The translations under genes were made by a program, and so were the position numbers. 64,000 bases of DNA from Paracoccaceae bacterium. GTDB taxonomy: Bacteria; Pseudomonadota; Alphaproteobacteria; Rhodobacterales; Rhodobacteraceae. Positions 10,194 to 18,962 of the stretch are shown piece by piece (position 1 is the first letter of the stretch; every line of letters begins with the position of its first letter). The stretch lies in NCBI GenBank assembly GCA_022448245.1, contig JAKVCO010000008.1, positions 62,001 to 126,000 of the forward strand. Direction: 5' to 3'. The notes below the pieces were generated by a model. It worked only from the letters and a program-made list of their open reading frames with translations, did not search any database and had not been told where the DNA came from.

Positions 10194-10730
10194 ATGAGCG
10201 ACGAAATCATCACCCTAGCCAACCTATCCCCCCAAAAACCTTTCCGCCGCACGTGGGAGCCCTCAGCGGACATCCGCGCCGCGATGGCCGATCAGCTTGG
10301 GATCACGGAAATGCGCAAATTGCGTGTGGAGCTTGTGCTGACACCGAGAGGCAAAAGCGATTGGCATCTGGAGGCGCGCTGGGGCGCGACTGTTGTGCAG
10401 CCCTGCGTGGTGACGCTCGCCCCCGTGGTCACGCGCCTCGAAGAGAAAAACACGCTGACCTACACGACGAAGATGCCCCAGATCACCGAATCAGAGGCCG
10501 AGATGCCCGAGGACGACACGCTGGAGGCGTTGCCCGAAGAAATCGACCTCAGCATCACGATCGCCGAGATGATCGCTCTGGCCCTGCCCGACTACCCGCG
10601 GGCCGAAGGCGTGGAGATGAGGGCACAGGTATTTGGCCCTCCTGGAGAGGCACCCATGACCGATGAAGATGCCAAACCCTTCGCTGGGTTAGCCTCTCTT
10701 AAGGAAAAGCTGGAAAAAGGCGGGTCTTGA
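10194..10730 (+). CDS. YceD/DUF177 family protein
   Basis: A 178-residue DUF177 protein. In many bacteria this family sits directly before rpmF and is connected with 23S rRNA accumulation or ribosome assembly. The central '[16 protein letters not shown]' matches the family core with its conserved Cys, followed by an acidic stretch '[18 protein letters not shown]'. The track frame starts at 10089, but the start at 10194 ([12 protein letters not shown]) is the family-like N-terminus. The rpmF gene follows after 139 bases. Confidence 0.88.
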   Translation: MSDEIITLANLSPQKPFRRTWEPSADIRAAMADQLGITEMRKLRVELVLTPRGKSDWHLEARWGATVVQPCVVTLAPVVTRLEEKNTLTYTTKMPQITESEAEMPEDDTLEALPEEIDLSITIAEMIALALPDYPRAEGVEMRAQVFGPPGEAPMTDEDAKPFAGLASLKEKLEKGGS

Positions 10731-10869
10731 GGCTTGCAACGCGCATAAAGCGGGCGTATCCGGCCGCTCCGAGCCGCAAAGTCCTTGCGTGCGCGGGTTG
10801 CGTGGCTTAAAGCCCGCCAAAATCCACAACGTTGGCGCTGAACGCAGTGCCCCGACCCGAGGTTCAGAC

Positions 10870-11079
10870 ATGGCCGTTCAACAGAATCGCGTTTCCAAAT
10901 CGCGCCGCAACAATCGCCGCTCGCACCACGCGCTCGACGCTGCAAACCCGAACGAGTGCACCAACTGCGGTGAGCTCAAGCGTCCGCACCACGTGTGCCC
11001 GTCCTGCGGCCACTACGGCGACCGTGAAGTCGTCGCGATGGTTGACGAGATCGATCTCGACGAAGAAGACGCCGCCTAA
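10870..11079 (+). CDS. rpmF: 50S ribosomal protein L32
   Basis: L32 of 69 residues begins '[17 protein letters not shown]' and has the zinc ribbon '[18 protein letters not shown]'. The acidic C-terminal extension '[13 protein letters not shown]' is typical of alphaproteobacteria. The ORF track frame runs from 10789, but the conserved N-terminus fixes the start at 10870. It is followed by plsX after 50 bases, the classical ribosome-to-lipid synthesis cluster. Confidence 0.97.
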   Translation: MAVQQNRVSKSRRNNRRSHHALDAANPNECTNCGELKRPHHVCPSCGHYGDREVVAMVDEIDLDEEDAA

Positions 11080-11129
11080 GGCTGCGCGTTGCGATCGATG
11101 ATCGATCCACGCTTCTCTAAGGTTACGAC

Positions 11130-12209
11130 ATGACGGCCCGAGGTCCCGAAAAAGGCCACGGGCCTATTGTCATTTCTGTGGACGCTATGGGCGGCGACAG
11201 AGGGCCTTCGACGATTGTAAAAGGCATGGCCCGGGCCTCGAAGGCCAACCCCGATCTTCGCTTCATTCTACACGGCAAAGAAGACGAGCTGACGACCCTG
11301 GTCGCCAAGCACGGCTTGTCGGATGCAACAACGATCAAGGCCGCCGACGGCGTGGTGGCGATGACCGACAAACCCAGCCACGTGATGCGCCACGGCAAAG
11401 ACACCTCGATGTGGTCCGCGATCAATTCCGTGCGCTCGAACGAGGCGGATGTCTGCGTGTCCTGCGGCAACACCGGCGCGCTGATGGCGGTATCCATGGT
11501 GCGGCTGCGCAAGCTGCCGGGGGTAAACCGCCCTGCTATCGCGATCCTATGGCCTGCCAACAACGCGAAAGGCTTCAACGTCCTCCTCGATGCCGGCGCC
11601 GATATCCGCGCGGACGAGACGGACCTCATGCAATATGCATTGATGGGCGTCAGCTACGCGCGCAACGGGCTCGAGATTGAACGCCCGCGCGTGGGTCTGC
11701 TGAACGTGGGCACCGAAGAGCACAAGGGCCGCGCCGAACTCAAAGTCGCCGCCGAAATGATCGGTGCGCAGGCTGATGAAGCGCGATTTGAATTTGTAGG
11801 CTTCGTCGAAGGCGGCCAGATCGCCTCGGATTCCGTTGATGTGATCGTCACGGACGGCTTCACCGGCAACATCGCGCTCAAGACGGGCGAAGGGACGGCA
11901 AGCTTCATCTCGACGGCCCTGCGCAACGCTTTCCGCCATACGCCTTTCTCGCGCCTTGCAGCGCTGCTGGCCTATCCGTCGCTCAACCGTTTGAGAAAGC
12001 GGATAGATCCGCGTCGGGTGAACGGCGGCGTGTTCCTCGGGCTGAACGGCACGGTCGTGAAATCTCATGGCGATGCGGATGCCACAGGGGTAGCCGCCGC
12101 GATCAAACTGGCCTACCAATTGTCGAAGACGAGCTTTGGTGAGAGGCTTGCCGCCCGCGTGGCGCAAGCTGGGGGTTTTGCCCCACAAGATGACGACAAG
12201 GAACGCTGA
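11130..12209 (+). CDS. plsX: Phosphate acyltransferase PlsX
   Basis: PlsX (359 residues) makes acyl-phosphate from acyl-ACP for phospholipid synthesis at the cytoplasmic face of the membrane. The N-terminal 'SVDAMGGDRGPSTIVKG' is diagnostic, followed by 'CGNTGALMAVSMV', 'NVGTEEHKG', 'VIVTDGFTGNIALKTGEG' and 'GGVFLGLNGTVVKSHG'. The stop codon abuts the fabH ATG directly, so the two are very likely co-transcribed and translationally coupled. Confidence 0.97.
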   Translation: MTARGPEKGHGPIVISVDAMGGDRGPSTIVKGMARASKANPDLRFILHGKEDELTTLVAKHGLSDATTIKAADGVVAMTDKPSHVMRHGKDTSMWSAINSVRSNEADVCVSCGNTGALMAVSMVRLRKLPGVNRPAIAILWPANNAKGFNVLLDAGADIRADETDLMQYALMGVSYARNGLEIERPRVGLLNVGTEEHKGRAELKVAAEMIGAQADEARFEFVGFVEGGQIASDSVDVIVTDGFTGNIALKTGEGTASFISTALRNAFRHTPFSRLAALLAYPSLNRLRKRIDPRRVNGGVFLGLNGTVVKSHGDADATGVAAAIKLAYQLSKTSFGERLAARVAQAGGFAPQDDDKER

Positions 12210-13181
12210 ATGACGCTGCGTGCCGTGGTCCGAGGGATCGGCCATTACCTTCCCGAACGTGTTGTAGAAAACGCGGAGTTCGAGAAGACCCTCGACACAA
12301 ACGACGCTTGGATTAGCTCTCGCACGGGGATTGAGCGCCGCCATTTTGCTGCTGAGGGTGAAACGACCTCTGATCTTGGCGTGAACGCATGTGAGGCAGC
12401 GCTTAGCGATGCGGGCCTTGTTGCGGACGATGTGGATGCGCTGATCGTGGCCACGTCCACCCCTGATCTGACCTTCCCGTCTGCGGCCACGATGATCCAA
12501 GGCAAGCTGGGCATGACGCGCGGCTTTGCGTTTGACGTACAGGCCGTTTGCGCGGGCTTTGCCTATGCCATGACGACGGCGAACTCCCTGATTTCGAGCG
12601 GCCAAGCGCAGCGCGTGCTCGTCGTCGGCTCTGAGACGTTCTCGCGCCTCATGGACTGGACCGATCGCGGCACATGTGTGCTCTTCGGAGATGGCGCGGG
12701 CGCCGTCCTGCTTGAAGCCCGAAACGCGGCAGGCACGCCAGACGATCGCGGCATCCTTGCTGCAGAGATTCATTCAGACGGCCGCTACAAAGATATTCTC
12801 TACGTCGATGGCGGCGTGTCCACGCACACGACGGGTCATCTACGGATGCAGGGTAAGGAAGTTTTCCGCCACGCGGTCGAGAAGCTCGCCGGAACGGCAC
12901 GCACAACGCTCGCCAAGGCAGGTCTCGAGCCTGCGGATGTCGATTGGATCGTGCCGCACCAGGCGAACCTGCGGATCCTGACGGCAACGGCGGACCGGCT
13001 GAATGTGCCCATGGAAAAGGTCGTGGTGACCGTCCAAGATCACGGCAATACCTCGGCGGCATCGATTCCCCTCGCATTGTCCGTTGCCAAGGCAGATGGG
13101 CGCCTGAAAGAGGGCGATGTGGTCGTCACAGGCGCAATTGGCGGCGGCTTGGCCTGGGGATCGGTCGTCTTCCGCGTTTAA
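12210..13181 (+). CDS. fabH: Beta-ketoacyl-ACP synthase III
   Basis: FabH condenses acetyl-CoA with malonyl-ACP to start fatty acid synthesis. The 323-residue protein has the triad: Cys114 in 'DVQAVCAGF', His in 'WIVPHQANLRI' and Asn in 'HGNTSAASIPLAL'. The N-terminal 'GIGHYLPERVVEN' is typical. It begins on the base after the plsX stop. Confidence 0.97.
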   Translation: MTLRAVVRGIGHYLPERVVENAEFEKTLDTNDAWISSRTGIERRHFAAEGETTSDLGVNACEAALSDAGLVADDVDALIVATSTPDLTFPSAATMIQGKLGMTRGFAFDVQAVCAGFAYAMTTANSLISSGQAQRVLVVGSETFSRLMDWTDRGTCVLFGDGAGAVLLEARNAAGTPDDRGILAAEIHSDGRYKDILYVDGGVSTHTTGHLRMQGKEVFRHAVEKLAGTARTTLAKAGLEPADVDWIVPHQANLRILTATADRLNVPMEKVVVTVQDHGNTSAASIPLALSVAKADGRLKEGDVVVTGAIGGGLAWGSVVFRV

Positions 13182-13226
13182 TCGCGCACGAAGTCCATCA
13201 GCCAAGCATTTGAATTCATCGCCTTC

Positions 13227-13255
13227 TTGACCGGCTCGTGTAGCTTGCCTAGGCT
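13227..13255 (+). promoter_or_regulatory. Sigma-70-type promoter candidate for ihfA
   Basis: A TTGACC box at 13227 and a TAGGCT box at 13250 are separated by 17 bases, 25 bases before the ihfA ATG. The spacing is ideal and the -35 is close to consensus. It lies in the short gap after fabH, so ihfA can be transcribed independently of the lipid genes. Confidence 0.45.
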
Positions 13256-13279
13256 TTTGCCAACTTGAAGGGGGGACTC

Positions 13280-13582
13280 ATGTCTCAAAAAACGCTGACC
13301 CGTATGGATCTTAGTGAAGCGGTTTTCCGTGAGGTGGGGCTTAGCCGGAATGAATCGTCCCAGCTTGTTGAGCGTGTGCTTGATGAGATGTCGGACGCCC
13401 TCGTCAAAGGCGAGCAGGTCAAGATTTCGTCCTTCGGCACCTTCAGTGTGCGCGACAAGGCTGCCCGTGTGGGCCGTAACCCGAAGACGGGTCAGGAAGT
13501 ACCGATATCGCCGCGCCGTGTTCTGACGTTTCGTGCGTCCCACCTGATGAAAGATCGCGTGGCGGCCGGGAACAAGGGCTAA
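13280..13582 (+). CDS. ihfA: Integration host factor alpha subunit
   Basis: A DNA-bending HU/IHF family protein of 100 residues. '[19 protein letters not shown]' matches the IHF-alpha N-terminus, '[27 protein letters not shown]' covers the beta-ribbon arm with the intercalating proline, and '[15 protein letters not shown]' closes the fold. The ATG at 13280 follows a GGGGGA ribosome site; the track start at 13265 is upstream of that site. The MerR gene follows after 3 bases, the usual order in proteobacteria. Confidence 0.95.
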   Translation: MSQKTLTRMDLSEAVFREVGLSRNESSQLVERVLDEMSDALVKGEQVKISSFGTFSVRDKAARVGRNPKTGQEVPISPRRVLTFRASHLMKDRVAAGNKG

Positions 13583-13585
13583 CCC

Positions 13586-14101
13586 ATGAAAAAGGCTCAG
13601 GGCGCCTTCCGGACGATCTCTGAGGTGGCGGACCAACTGGGCACGCAACCCCATGTGCTGCGCTTTTGGGAGAGCAAGTTCTCCCAAGTGAAGCCCGTGA
13701 AGCGCGCTGGAGGTCGTCGCTACTATCGCCCTGCGGATGTCGATCTGTTGGCCGGGATCAAATCACTGCTCCACGGCGACGGGCTGACCATCAAGGGCGT
13801 GCAGAAAGTCCTCAAAGAGCGCGGCGTAAAATATGTCGCTGCCCAGGCTCCTGGCGCCGAGCCGATTGAAAGCGATGTGGAAGATGCGATCGTCGTTCCG
13901 ATGGCCGCGCCAGCTGAAGAACCAGAGGCCTCGCCCACGCCTGGAACGGATACTCCTGATCCCATTTTTAACAATTCTTCCAAGGTGATACGTGCGCGCC
14001 TTAAAGTCGCCGTCGGCGCAGATCGAGGCGAGGTCGTCGCCCTCTATGAACGTCTTCGGAAGCTGCACGCAAAGCTTGCCACGCCCTCTGGTGGCTTTTA
14101 A
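13586..14101 (+). CDS. MerR family transcriptional regulator
   Basis: A 171-residue regulator with an N-terminal winged-helix DNA-binding domain: '[40 protein letters not shown]'. The rest is a Pro/Ala/Glu-rich linker and a short C-terminal helix, with no metal-binding cysteines. It is therefore not a metal sensor and belongs to the YcgE/MlrA-like group that habitually follows ihfA in alphaproteobacteria. Its targets are unknown. Confidence 0.92.
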   Translation: MKKAQGAFRTISEVADQLGTQPHVLRFWESKFSQVKPVKRAGGRRYYRPADVDLLAGIKSLLHGDGLTIKGVQKVLKERGVKYVAAQAPGAEPIESDVEDAIVVPMAAPAEEPEASPTPGTDTPDPIFNNSSKVIRARLKVAVGADRGEVVALYERLRKLHAKLATPSGGF

Positions 14102-14161
14102 GCACCCGTGCCCATCTGGGGCTTGTGCGCCCATGCAAATCCGCTATACGAGGCGCTCAGT

Positions 14162-14238
14162 CGGGCTATGGCGCAGCCTGGTAGCGCGTCCGTCTGGGGG
14201 ACGGAAGGTCGCAGGTTCAAGTCCTGCTAGCCCGACCA
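14162..14238 (+). tRNA. tRNA-Pro (anticodon GGG)
   Basis: A complete 77-base cloverleaf with encoded CCA. The acceptor arm CGGGCTA pairs with TAGCCCG, discriminator A follows, the D loop contains AGCCTGGTAG, the anticodon stem TCCGT pairs with ACGGA around loop CTGGGGG, and the T arm contains GGTTCAA. The anticodon GGG reads proline CCC/CCU. C1-G72 with A73 is the bacterial proline identity. It sits between the MerR gene and the dCTP deaminase-like gene. Confidence 0.96.
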
Positions 14239-14335
14239 CGACTGAAATGCCCGAAGGGCCCCTTGCTGCCCGTTTGTATCAGCATGTACAAACCTGAGAT
14301 GCCGTAAGAGCGTTACGTTCAAGGGGAAGAACACA

Positions 14336-15400
14336 ATGGGCGTCCTGCCGAGCCAAGCTCTCAAAACGATGATCGCTGCGGGCCAGATTACGGCCTCGCC
14401 CGAGGTCATCGATGCGCAGATCCAGCCTGCTTCTCTGGACCTCAGATTGGGCACGAAAGCCTACCGTGTGAGGGCGTCTTTCCTCGCTGGCGAGGGTCAA
14501 AGCGTTGCCGACCGGCTCAAAGACTTCGTCATGCACGAGGTTGATCTGAGCAAGGGTGCCGTCCTCGAGAAAGGCTGCGTCTATGTTGTGCCGTTGATGG
14601 AGGGCCTCGCCCTGCCCCATGGCGTGCAGGCAGTTGCGAATGCCAAGAGCTCCACAGGCCGGCTGGATCTGCTGACCCGTACAATCACCGACGGTGGTGT
14701 GGAATTCGACCGAATCCAACCGGGCTATACCGGGCCGCTCTACGCGGAAATCTGCCCACGCTCGTTCTCCGTGCTCGTGCGCCCGGGCATGCGCCTCAAC
14801 CAAATCCGCTTTCGTGATGGGCAGGCCGTGCTGTCTGACGATGAGCTCAGCGCCCTTCATGCGGCGAGCCCCCTTGTGGATGGCGAGGCGACCATTGCCG
14901 ATGGCTTGGGCTTCTCCGTCGATCTGGAGCCAGCTGAGGGCGACCTCGTCGGATACCGCGCAAAGCCGCACACGGGCGTCATCGACCTCGACAATCTGGG
15001 CCACTACCCACCCGCCGAGTTCTGGGAAGAAATCCGCACCACCGAGGGGCGCATCATTCTCGATCCCGGCGCGTTCTACATTCTGGTCAGCCGCGAGGCC
15101 GTGACCATTCCGCCTGACTACGCTGCCGAGATGGCGCCTTACCTCGCAATGGTGGGCGAATTCCGTGTGCACTACGCGGGTTTCTTCGATCCCGGCTTTG
15201 GCCATGGCGAAGGCGCAGGCTCACGCGGTGTACTGGAAGTGCGCTGCCATGAGGCGCCTTTCGTGTTGGAGCACGGCCAGATTGTCGGCCGCCTCGTCTA
15301 CGAGAAGATGTCAGAGCGGCCCGAAGCGCTCTATGGCACGGGGCTAGCGAGCAACTATCAGGGCCAAGGACTGAAGCTGTCGAAGCACTTCGCTTCCTGA
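14336..15400 (+). CDS. 2'-deoxycytidine 5'-triphosphate deaminase family protein
   Basis: A 354-residue protein of the dUTPase/DCD superfamily. The N-terminus 'GVLPSQALKTMIAAGQI', 'IQPASLDLRLG' and the central 'AKSSTGRLDLLTR' with 'GYTGPLYAEI' match the dCTP deaminase fold. The length is about twice a normal Dcd, and the second half ('IILDPGAFYILVSREAVTIPPDYAAEM', 'GFFDPGFGH') repeats the same fold. This two-domain form is common in alphaproteobacteria and probably supplies dUMP/dUTP from dCTP. A GGGGAAG ribosome site precedes the ATG. Confidence 0.88.
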   Translation: MGVLPSQALKTMIAAGQITASPEVIDAQIQPASLDLRLGTKAYRVRASFLAGEGQSVADRLKDFVMHEVDLSKGAVLEKGCVYVVPLMEGLALPHGVQAVANAKSSTGRLDLLTRTITDGGVEFDRIQPGYTGPLYAEICPRSFSVLVRPGMRLNQIRFRDGQAVLSDDELSALHAASPLVDGEATIADGLGFSVDLEPAEGDLVGYRAKPHTGVIDLDNLGHYPPAEFWEEIRTTEGRIILDPGAFYILVSREAVTIPPDYAAEMAPYLAMVGEFRVHYAGFFDPGFGHGEGAGSRGVLEVRCHEAPFVLEHGQIVGRLVYEKMSERPEALYGTGLASNYQGQGLKLSKHFAS

Positions 15401-15404
15401 CGGA

Positions 15405-16193
15405 TCAGTCCACGGGGCGTTCTGCTGACACTGCAACAGATGCACGATCCGCGCCCAGTCGAACCTCATCGTAATAGGCGATTTGGGTGGGCATTGGACC
15501 GCCGTGGCGGCTCACAAAGCTGCGGTAGATCCCGTACTTCACGTAGAACTCCCGCGGCACAAAGCGGATGAAGTTCGAGGTATTCACCCGACGCTGACCA
15601 TTGAGGAAAATCTCCATCTGCCCCCCTTCGCGGGCATCAAGATGGATCATCACATCGGTCCAGCGACCGCGCATGGCATCGACGGTGGTTAGAGAGAAAT
15701 CGCGGCAATCGTCGCGCACGTTGTCCGCTGGACCGGAGAGGATGTGCAGGCAGGCTTTTACACGGTTCCCCTTCGCGTCAATCTGCAGAAGCGGCGGGAA
15801 AGAGGCCAAACCGCCCGCAGTGCCCGTCGGTCCACCGCGCTGGTGGATTTGGCCAATCGTCGTGGTGACCCGCGAGGAGGTCTGAAAGTCCGCCGGAAGG
15901 TAGATGCTATAGGCAATCCAGCGATCCGTGCCCGGCTTGATTGTGCGTTCTACCGTCAGCTCTGAGCGTTCGCGGTTATTGTCGCAATCGCTCCACCCGG
16001 GGCTGTCGCCGCAATCGCCTGGGCGAACCTCAAAGCGCTGCGCCGTCGTCCCGGCGCGCGTCGGAGAAGAAACAAATTGAAACCCATGGGCCGTGTCATT
16101 CAGGCTCCTACGGGTCTCGAGGCGCCCTGATCCAGACATGCAGGCAGAGAGGAGAAGAGCCCCCGTAAGGGCAAGGATGACGGTGGTGCGCAT
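15405..16193 (-). CDS. Polysaccharide lyase-like lipoprotein (heparin-lyase-I fold)
   Basis: A 262-residue exported protein. The ATG at 16193 (MRTTVILALTG) is preferred to the TTG three bases earlier in the track. A lipobox 'LLSAC' predicts a lipoprotein. The body resembles bacterial PL20/heparin-lyase-I-like proteins: 'RERSELTVE', 'RWIAYSIYLPADF', 'IGQIHQRGG', 'WTDVMIHLDAREGGQMEIFLNG' and 'FYVKYGIYRS'. It probably binds or cleaves an anionic polysaccharide at the cell surface, but catalytic residues cannot be assigned. It converges on the Dcd-like gene with a 4-base gap. Confidence 0.75.
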   Translation of the reverse strand: MRTTVILALTGALLLSACMSGSGRLETRRSLNDTAHGFQFVSSPTRAGTTAQRFEVRPGDCGDSPGWSDCDNNRERSELTVERTIKPGTDRWIAYSIYLPADFQTSSRVTTTIGQIHQRGGPTGTAGGLASFPPLLQIDAKGNRVKACLHILSGPADNVRDDCRDFSLTTVDAMRGRWTDVMIHLDAREGGQMEIFLNGQRRVNTSNFIRFVPREFYVKYGIYRSFVSRHGGPMPTQIAYYDEVRLGADRASVAVSAERPVD

Positions 16194-16278
16194 CAAAAGG
16201 GCTCGCTGAAAAAAAAAGATATGTCTGTAGCTTAGTCGCAGTTTACTTCGAAAAACAAGCGGTCAGGCGCGTGTCCTG

Positions 16279-16497
16279 TCAGAGCTTGGTCATCCGGCGC
16301 CCGACCCGCATGGCCTGCTTAGCCCGCTTTTGCTTGGAGCGCATGGCTTCCATCTCGGCGCGGTCTTCATCGCTGACGCCATGCCCGCCTTTTGCGTTCT
16401 TGCTGCCGCCCATGGCCATATCGAGCCCTTTGTCGATGCCGCGGTTGAGAACTTTGCGCGTCACCATGCGCACTACCAAGTTCAATATATCGTCCAT
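16279..16497 (-). CDS. Small basic hypothetical protein
   Basis: A 72-residue protein beginning 'MDDILNLVVRMVTRKVLNRG' with a Gly/Lys-rich middle and a charged C-terminal helix 'MRSKQKRAKQAMRVGRRMTKL'. I do not recognise a function. It sits 3 bases downstream of scpB and reads in the same direction, so it is probably the last gene of the nagZ-scpA-scpB run. Confidence 0.6.
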   Translation of the reverse strand: MDDILNLVVRMVTRKVLNRGIDKGLDMAMGGSKNAKGGHGVSDEDRAEMEAMRSKQKRAKQAMRVGRRMTKL

Positions 16498-16500
16498 TGC

Positions 16501-17184
16501 CTATGCCTCTTCGTCGTCGATTACGGTGTCGTCTTCGTCGTCGCTCTCGAACAGATCGGGTTCTTCTTCGCCCGATTCAAATTCGGTCTCCTCGTCAGCG
16601 CCCGGTGGGGGGCGGTTGTCGAGAAGGCCTGCCTGGCGCAGTTCTTTGAGCCCTGGCAGGTCTCGGGCGCTTTCTAGCCCGAAGTGATCGAGGAATGTCT
16701 CGGTCACAATAAAGGTTACGGGCCGCCCCGGGGTCATACGACGGCGGCCAAGCTTGATCCACTCAAGCTCGAGAAGTTGGTCAATAGTTCCTCTACTGAC
16801 GCTCACCCCCCGGATCTCTTCGATCTCGGCGCGCGTGACAGGTTGGTGGTAAGCGATGATGGCGAGCGTCTCGATCGCCGCGCGCGACAGCTTGCGCTGC
16901 TCCACCGTTTCTTTCTGCATAAGAAAGCCCAGATCAGGGGCCGTGCGGATCGCCCAGGCATCGCCCACGCGCACCACGGCCACGCCGCGTCCCTCATAGC
17001 GTTTGCGCAGGTATTGGATCGCCTCAGCGGGGTCCGAGCCATGGGGCATCCGGCCCGTCAGCTCGCGCACGGTCACAGGTTCCGCGCTGGCAAAGAGGAT
17101 GGCCTCGACCATGCGCTCCTGCTCGCCCATGGGAGGGGCCTCAAAGAGGCTCTCTTCCTGCTGTTCTTCGGGTGCATCAACCAT
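16501..17184 (-). CDS. scpB: Segregation and condensation protein B
   Basis: ScpB is the winged-helix partner of the kleisin ScpA in the SMC condensin complex. Both of its wHTH units are visible: 'MVEAILFASAEPVTVRELTGRM' and 'LAIIAYHQPVTRAEIEEIRGVSVSRGTIDQLLELEWIKLGRR'. The long acidic tail ends 'EDDTVIDDEEA'. The track frame starts upstream inside scpA, but the real start is the ATG at 17184, giving 227 residues and an 8-base overlap with the scpA end. Confidence 0.93.
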   Translation of the reverse strand: MVDAPEEQQEESLFEAPPMGEQERMVEAILFASAEPVTVRELTGRMPHGSDPAEAIQYLRKRYEGRGVAVVRVGDAWAIRTAPDLGFLMQKETVEQRKLSRAAIETLAIIAYHQPVTRAEIEEIRGVSVSRGTIDQLLELEWIKLGRRRMTPGRPVTFIVTETFLDHFGLESARDLPGLKELRQAGLLDNRPPPGADEETEFESGEEEPDLFESDDEDDTVIDDEEA

Positions 17185-17971
17185 TGCGCGCCTCACGGGA
17201 ACGGATTTGGATCGGCGCGAAGGTGTCTGTCTGACGCAGTTCAAGTTTGCCCTCTTTGGCCAGTTCCAACGTCGCCGCGAAAGTGGAGGCCGTGGCCGAC
17301 CGGCGGCGCTTTGGATCGCCGGACCAATCGTCGGGAAGGTAAGACATGATGTCGGTCCATTCACCTGCGAAACCAATGAGGCTGCGCATGCGGTCCAGCG
17401 CCTGCTCCATCGTCAGAATGCTTTCGCGGGCGTCAAAACTCAGTGGGCGGAATTCGTCCTTTGTGCGGATTCGGCTGTAGGCCTGCATCAGATCGAGGAT
17501 GTTGGCCGTGTAGGTCACGCGACGCGTGCGTGTGACGTCCTCGGTGATGCCACGGGCAAAGAAGTCGCGTCCGAGCTGATCGCGCGCCATCAGGCGGGCG
17601 GAGGCATCGCGCATCGCTTGCAAACGCTCCAACTGGAACGCGAGGTGGGCAGCAAGTTCCTCGCCGGACGGGCCTTCCTCGGCAGGATCAGGCGGCAAGA
17701 GCAGGCGCGATTTCAGGAAGGCGAGCCAAGCGGCCATCACCAGGTAGTCGGCCGCGAGCTCAATCCGCAGCTCCTTGGCCTTTTCGACGAACGCCAGATA
17801 CTGCTCTGCCAGTTCAAGGACCGAGATCTTGCGCAGATCCACCTTCTGGGTGCGGCTGAGCGTCAGCAACAGATCGAGCGGCCCTTCAAAGCCCTCCACA
17901 TCAACGATCAGTGCCTCGGCCGCCAGCCGGTCGGACACGCTCGTCTCAAGGATACTCGGGTCGTCGCTCAT
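17177..17971 (-). CDS. scpA: Segregation and condensation protein A
   Basis: Kleisin subunit of the SMC complex, 264 residues. The N-terminus has 'LIVDVEGFEGPLDLLLTLSRTQKVDLRKISVLELAEQYL', the conserved SMC-neck binding helices, then 'AADYLVMAAWLAFLKSRLLLP', and a C-terminal winged helix ending near 'FAATLELAKEGKLELRQ'. Its ATG overlaps the nagZ TGA by 4 bases, which implies translational coupling. Confidence 0.95.
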   Translation of the reverse strand: MSDDPSILETSVSDRLAAEALIVDVEGFEGPLDLLLTLSRTQKVDLRKISVLELAEQYLAFVEKAKELRIELAADYLVMAAWLAFLKSRLLLPPDPAEEGPSGEELAAHLAFQLERLQAMRDASARLMARDQLGRDFFARGITEDVTRTRRVTYTANILDLMQAYSRIRTKDEFRPLSFDARESILTMEQALDRMRSLIGFAGEWTDIMSYLPDDWSGDPKRRRSATASTFAATLELAKEGKLELRQTDTFAPIQIRSREARNG

Positions 17972-18957
17972 GCGTCCTCCATCATCGCGGCAAGTTCTGC
18001 GTGGAGGGCGGATATGTCAATGTCTACTGGCGTTTGACGCTGGGCCAGTGCGCGGGCGGCACGGGTCGCTGCTGCATCTGTCATCTCACCAAAGGAGGCG
18101 ACAACCTCCATCTCAGCCATTTCACCGTTGCAGTGGAGGATCAGATCGCAGCCTGCAGAAAGCGCGTCCGTGCAGCGCTGTTGCACGTCACCCGAGAGCG
18201 CCTCCATCGAGAGGTCATCGGTCATCAGGAGCCCGTCAAAGCCTATCTCTTCCCGGATCGCGCGGTGCATAATGGGGCTCGTCGTGGCGGGCGCCGTCTC
18301 GTCATAAGCGGAAAAGATGATGTGAGCGGTCATGCCCATCGGCACGTCGTTCAGCGCCTTGAAGGGGGCGAAGTCGTGGGCGTGGAGCTCACCCACGGTC
18401 TTTGGAACCACGGGCAGGTCCACATGGGTGTCTTTGGTGGAAGATCCGTGGCCCGGGATGTGTTTGAGGATCGATAGCACACCGCCGTCGCGCTGACCGT
18501 CGACCACGGCGCGGGCGCGGGAGGCGACCTCCGCGGGTGTCCGTCCATAGCAGCGATTGAGAAGACGCGGGTGCGTGCGCTGCCCGGCTGTATCGCCCAA
18601 TGGCGCGCAATTAACGTCGATACCAACCTCATGGAGCTCATGCGCGATCAGGCGTGAGCGTAGATACATCGCGCGGACAGGATCGTCCGCGCCATCGCAT
18701 TGATCGAGCGCAGGGAGAAGGTCAGTCCATTCGGGCGCCCACATGCGCTGCACACGTCCCCCTTCCTGATCGATCAGGATCGACGCGTCGCGGCCCACAG
18801 TGTCACGAAGCGCGCGCGTCAGGGCACTAAGCTGCGCCCGGTCCCGCACATTACGATCGAAAAGGATAAAGCCCCACGGGTCCGCTTCCCGAAAGAAAGC
18901 GATTTCGCGCGGGGAAAGGACCTCCCCCGCGCATCCTAGGATGAAGGCACCGGCCAT
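17968..18957 (-). CDS. nagZ: Beta-N-acetylhexosaminidase
   Basis: GH3 cytoplasmic hydrolase that removes GlcNAc from anhydromuropeptides in cell-wall recycling. It has 329 residues. 'ILIDQEGGRVQRM' and the catalytic His loop 'KHIPGHGSSTKDTH' are diagnostic of NagZ, and 'LMTDDLSMEAL' carries the nucleophile Asp. It lies 5 bases after the SPOR gene and overlaps scpA by 4 bases, so the four genes form one operon. Confidence 0.95.
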   Translation of the reverse strand: MAGAFILGCAGEVLSPREIAFFREADPWGFILFDRNVRDRAQLSALTRALRDTVGRDASILIDQEGGRVQRMWAPEWTDLLPALDQCDGADDPVRAMYLRSRLIAHELHEVGIDVNCAPLGDTAGQRTHPRLLNRCYGRTPAEVASRARAVVDGQRDGGVLSILKHIPGHGSSTKDTHVDLPVVPKTVGELHAHDFAPFKALNDVPMGMTAHIIFSAYDETAPATTSPIMHRAIREEIGFDGLLMTDDLSMEALSGDVQQRCTDALSAGCDLILHCNGEMAEMEVVASFGEMTDAAATRAARALAQRQTPVDIDISALHAELAAMMEDA

Positions 18958-18962
18958 GAAGC